Shown here piece by piece: positions 13,217 through 14,854 of a DNA stretch of 14,854 nt. The notes beneath the pieces were generated by a model. The model saw nothing but the letters and a program-made list of their open reading frames with translations, made no database searches and was not told where the DNA came from. Source of the DNA: Candidatus Moraniibacteriota bacterium (GTDB taxonomy: Bacteria > Patescibacteriota > Minisyncoccia > Moranbacterales > UBA9337); assembly GCA_003507475.1 (NCBI GenBank), contig DNVQ01000015.1:45102-59955 (forward strand), read 5' to 3'. Both the position numbers and the translations under genes were made by a program. How positions within the stretch are numbered: the first letter of the stretch is position 1; each line of letters opens with the position of its first letter.

Positions 13217-13231
13217 ATTATAATGTATAAT
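13217..13231. promoter_or_regulatory. Candidate divergent promoter region
   Basis: Within the 87-base gap between two divergent genes, TATAAT occurs on the plus strand at 13219-13224 and 13226-13231, and on the minus strand as the complement of 13217-13222. No good -35 boxes are visible. TGTATAATTA (13224-13233) repeats the string at 4517. Confidence 0.35.
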
Positions 13232-13255
13232 TAGATAAAATAAAAATATTAAAAT

Positions 13256-14440
13256 ATGGAAAATGAAACAAAAAATGAATCTCGGGAACTTATTGATTAT
13301 ATAGTTGGTAAAATTCAGACCGGCATCTCTCACGATGAAATAAAAAAGCAGCTTCGCTCAGTTGGGTGGTCGGAAGAAGAAGTGGATAGTGCTTATGCTA
13401 CAGGACTCGCAAAATACGGGGTACCGGTGCCGGCAAGAAATGTGCAAGCAGCTTTTAGTAAAAAATCAACAACGGTTGAAATAGTTGCGAATTTTTTCTC
13501 TTTCATTCTTTTGGGAATTTTTGCTACTTCTTTGGGCATGTTGCTTTATGGAGTGATTAATTATTTCTTTCAGGATAAATTAAATAATTATTATCGAAGT
13601 GGGGCTATGTCTTCAGAGACGATTCATTATTCTATCGCTGCTTTAATTATCAGTTTTCCTCTGTATTATCTTGCGATGCGATTTTGGTTTAAGAGATTTA
13701 GAGAAGATGAAGGAAAAGTCGAATCCCTCCTTACTAAGTGGATTACTTATTTGGTTTTGCTTGTATCAGCTATTACAATAGTGGGGGATTTAATTGTGGT
13801 AATTTTTAGTATGCTTCAAGGCGAGCTCACAATTCGTTTCTTCTTAAAAGCCTTAACTATATTTATGATTGCTGGAGGAGTTTTTGGATTTTATTTTATG
13901 GAAAGAAAAAAGGTTCAATATAAAAAAGATATACCGAGAAAAGTTTTTGTTATTTTTGGCTGGGCAGTAACGGGAGTGGTGGTTGTTTCTATAATTTTGG
14001 GGTTTATGGCAAGCGGCTCGCCAAAAACTGAAAGGATGAGAAGTTTTGACAATACGCGCGCTCAGGATTTGCAAAATTTAGCTAATTGTATAAGTTCTTA
14101 CGCAAATGAGCATAAAGCCATGCCGGAATCATTAGCTGTTTTACTGGAAGATTCTGCTTATGGCCATTGTAGCCAGAGCAAAGATCCCGAAACTGATGCT
14201 CTTTATGAATATAGGGTGATTAATAAGTCATATAAAAGTGGCGAGGTTACAAAAGGAGATTTTGAGTTATGTGCAGAATTTTCTCTTAATTCTCAGGAGA
14301 CCGAAATGAATAATAGATATGGTTATTACGACAATTCGAAATGGTTTCAGCATAATGCAGGAAGAAATTGTGATAAAGAAAGCATAGTTATCGAAAATAA
14401 CAATATAATTAATAACATGAAGGCGGTTCCTCAATACTAA
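13256..14440 (+). CDS. DUF5671-type multi-pass membrane protein with pilin-like C-terminal domain
   Basis: 394 residues. Residues ~8-50 form a small helical domain (ELIDYIVGKIQTGISHDEIKKQLRSVGWSEEEVDSAY) of the type that precedes membrane regions in CPR proteins. Hydrophobic helices follow at about 75-105 (DUF5671-like, EIVANFFSFILLGIFATSLGML), 126-146, 163-185, 194-214 and 229-252, so about five segments. The C-terminal ~140 residues start TRAQDLQNLANCISSYANEH and resemble the globular part of pilin-like proteins (LPESL-type loop, cysteine pairs, YEYRV); they probably face outside. The function is unknown. No SD precedes the ATG. It is divergent from the kinase, with 87 bases between starts. 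A strong terminator lies 34 bases beyond the stop. The DUF5671 call is from memory. Confidence 0.85.
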   Translation: MENETKNESRELIDYIVGKIQTGISHDEIKKQLRSVGWSEEEVDSAYATGLAKYGVPVPARNVQAAFSKKSTTVEIVANFFSFILLGIFATSLGMLLYGVINYFFQDKLNNYYRSGAMSSETIHYSIAALIISFPLYYLAMRFWFKRFREDEGKVESLLTKWITYLVLLVSAITIVGDLIVVIFSMLQGELTIRFFLKALTIFMIAGGVFGFYFMERKKVQYKKDIPRKVFVIFGWAVTGVVVVSIILGFMASGSPKTERMRSFDNTRAQDLQNLANCISSYANEHKAMPESLAVLLEDSAYGHCSQSKDPETDALYEYRVINKSYKSGEVTKGDFELCAEFSLNSQETEMNNRYGYYDNSKWFQHNAGRNCDKESIVIENNNIINNMKAVPQY

Positions 14441-14473
14441 TTATTTATCTGTAATAAGGAGGGAGTCAAGTAA

Positions 14474-14509
14474 AAAAGGAGCTTGGGAATATTTTCCCAT
14501 GCTCCTTTT
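14474..14509. terminator. Bidirectional terminator between convergent genes
   Basis: AAAAGGAGC (14474-14482) pairs with GCTCCTTTT (14501-14509). After one T/T mismatch TGGGAA (14484-14489) pairs with TTCCCA (14494-14499) around loop TATT. The A-run on one side and T-run on the other allow use on both strands. It serves the genes ending at 14440 (plus) and 14530 (minus). Confidence 0.82.
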
Positions 14510-14529
14510 GAAATCTGTTTAGCATTTCG

Positions 14530-14796
14530 CTATTCCACTTTGAATACTTCAACTTTGTTCCCTATCCGTAATAACTCTCCATCAGGTGTTACCGCTGTAA
14601 GTGGGGAAGAATTTATGGCAATTGGATATAGTGTTTTATCAAATTTTTCCTGCTGTTTCCATTTTTTTATTATGCTTGCAAAAGAGATGTAGTCAGCTGC
14701 TGATAACTTTAATTTCATACAAATTGGAGAGTGGGGGTCATTGGTAAGTTTGAATTTTTCACCACCTCGCAGTTTTCCGAAGGTTATTTTACTCAT
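14530..14796 (-). CDS. Unknown 88-residue protein
   Basis: No family recognised with confidence. The start ATG (14796-14794) has a clear SD, AGGAGG (complement of 14805-14810), eight bases upstream. The protein begins MSKITFGKLRGGEKF and ends GELLRIGNKVEVFKVE; the end is beta-rich, with PDGELLRIGNKVEV. A central segment is lysine-rich and helical (SIIKKWKQQEKFDK). It has no membrane segment or signal peptide, so it is probably cytosolic. It ends 21 bases from the bidirectional terminator. Its strong SD makes it like the other small accessory genes of the window and unlike the core genes. It could be a small regulatory or binding protein; nothing further can be shown. Confidence 0.72.
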   Translation of the reverse strand: MSKITFGKLRGGEKFKLTNDPHSPICMKLKLSAADYISFASIIKKWKQQEKFDKTLYPIAINSSPLTAVTPDGELLRIGNKVEVFKVE

Positions 14797-14854
14797 GTTG
14801 ATTTCCTCCTGTTTTTGTAAATATATTTATGGATATGGTTGGCTTTAGGAACTA

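Overview
The window looks like a chromosomal segment of an uncultivated, AT-rich bacterium with a small genome, most likely of the Candidate Phyla Radiation (Patescibacteria, Parcubacteria-like). This is inference. It rests on the low GC, on core genes that mostly lack a Shine-Dalgarno (SD) sequence, on a DUF5671-type membrane protein, on a UPF0213-type GIY-YIG protein, on a shortened SMC, and on intergenic gaps packed with short dispersed palindromes and A/T-rich repeats. The genes read normally with TGA as a stop codon, so the glycine-recoded CPR lineages are not favoured.

Layout. 1-2123 (minus) is the N-terminal 707 codons of DNA polymerase III alpha (dnaE), cut by the window edge. 2124-2753 has no convincing gene. 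It holds a degenerate ~154-bp tandem duplication and a perfect 18-bp hairpin. 2754-2975 is a small two-helix membrane protein with a strong SD, bracketed by two GTCGACAAA copies. 2976-3352 is repeat-rich and contains a nested inverted-repeat element. 4433-3353 (minus) is a two-gene operon: a sugar-isomerase-like TIM barrel and an unknown 102-residue protein, ending in a clear terminator.

From 4671 to 10000 (plus) runs a core information-processing block: rnhB (RNase HII), rpmF (L32), nusB, rnc (RNase III) and smc. RNase HII carries an in-frame insertion built from dispersed repeat DNA. SMC is only 776 residues long and appears to lack the hinge. Directly after smc lies a compact ~466-bp unit: a GIY-YIG nuclease gene enclosed by two 66-bp, 83% identical inverted arms, each of which is itself a foldback. 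This is the best candidate for a poorly described mobile system here. Next come a CheY-like receiver (plus) and, convergent with it, a membrane sensor histidine kinase whose Cache-like sensor holds an EF-hand-type loop. A divergently transcribed DUF5671 membrane protein follows, then a bidirectional terminator and a small unknown minus-strand gene.

How they fit together. DnaE, RNase HII and SMC serve replication, removal of RNA from DNA and chromosome organisation. L32, NusB and RNase III serve ribosome synthesis and rRNA transcription and processing. The kinase and receiver may form a two-component pair. The small accessory genes (2754, 3661, 4433, 14796) all have canonical SD sites while the core genes do not, which suggests two initiation modes or two histories. 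No tRNA, rRNA or CRISPR array was seen.
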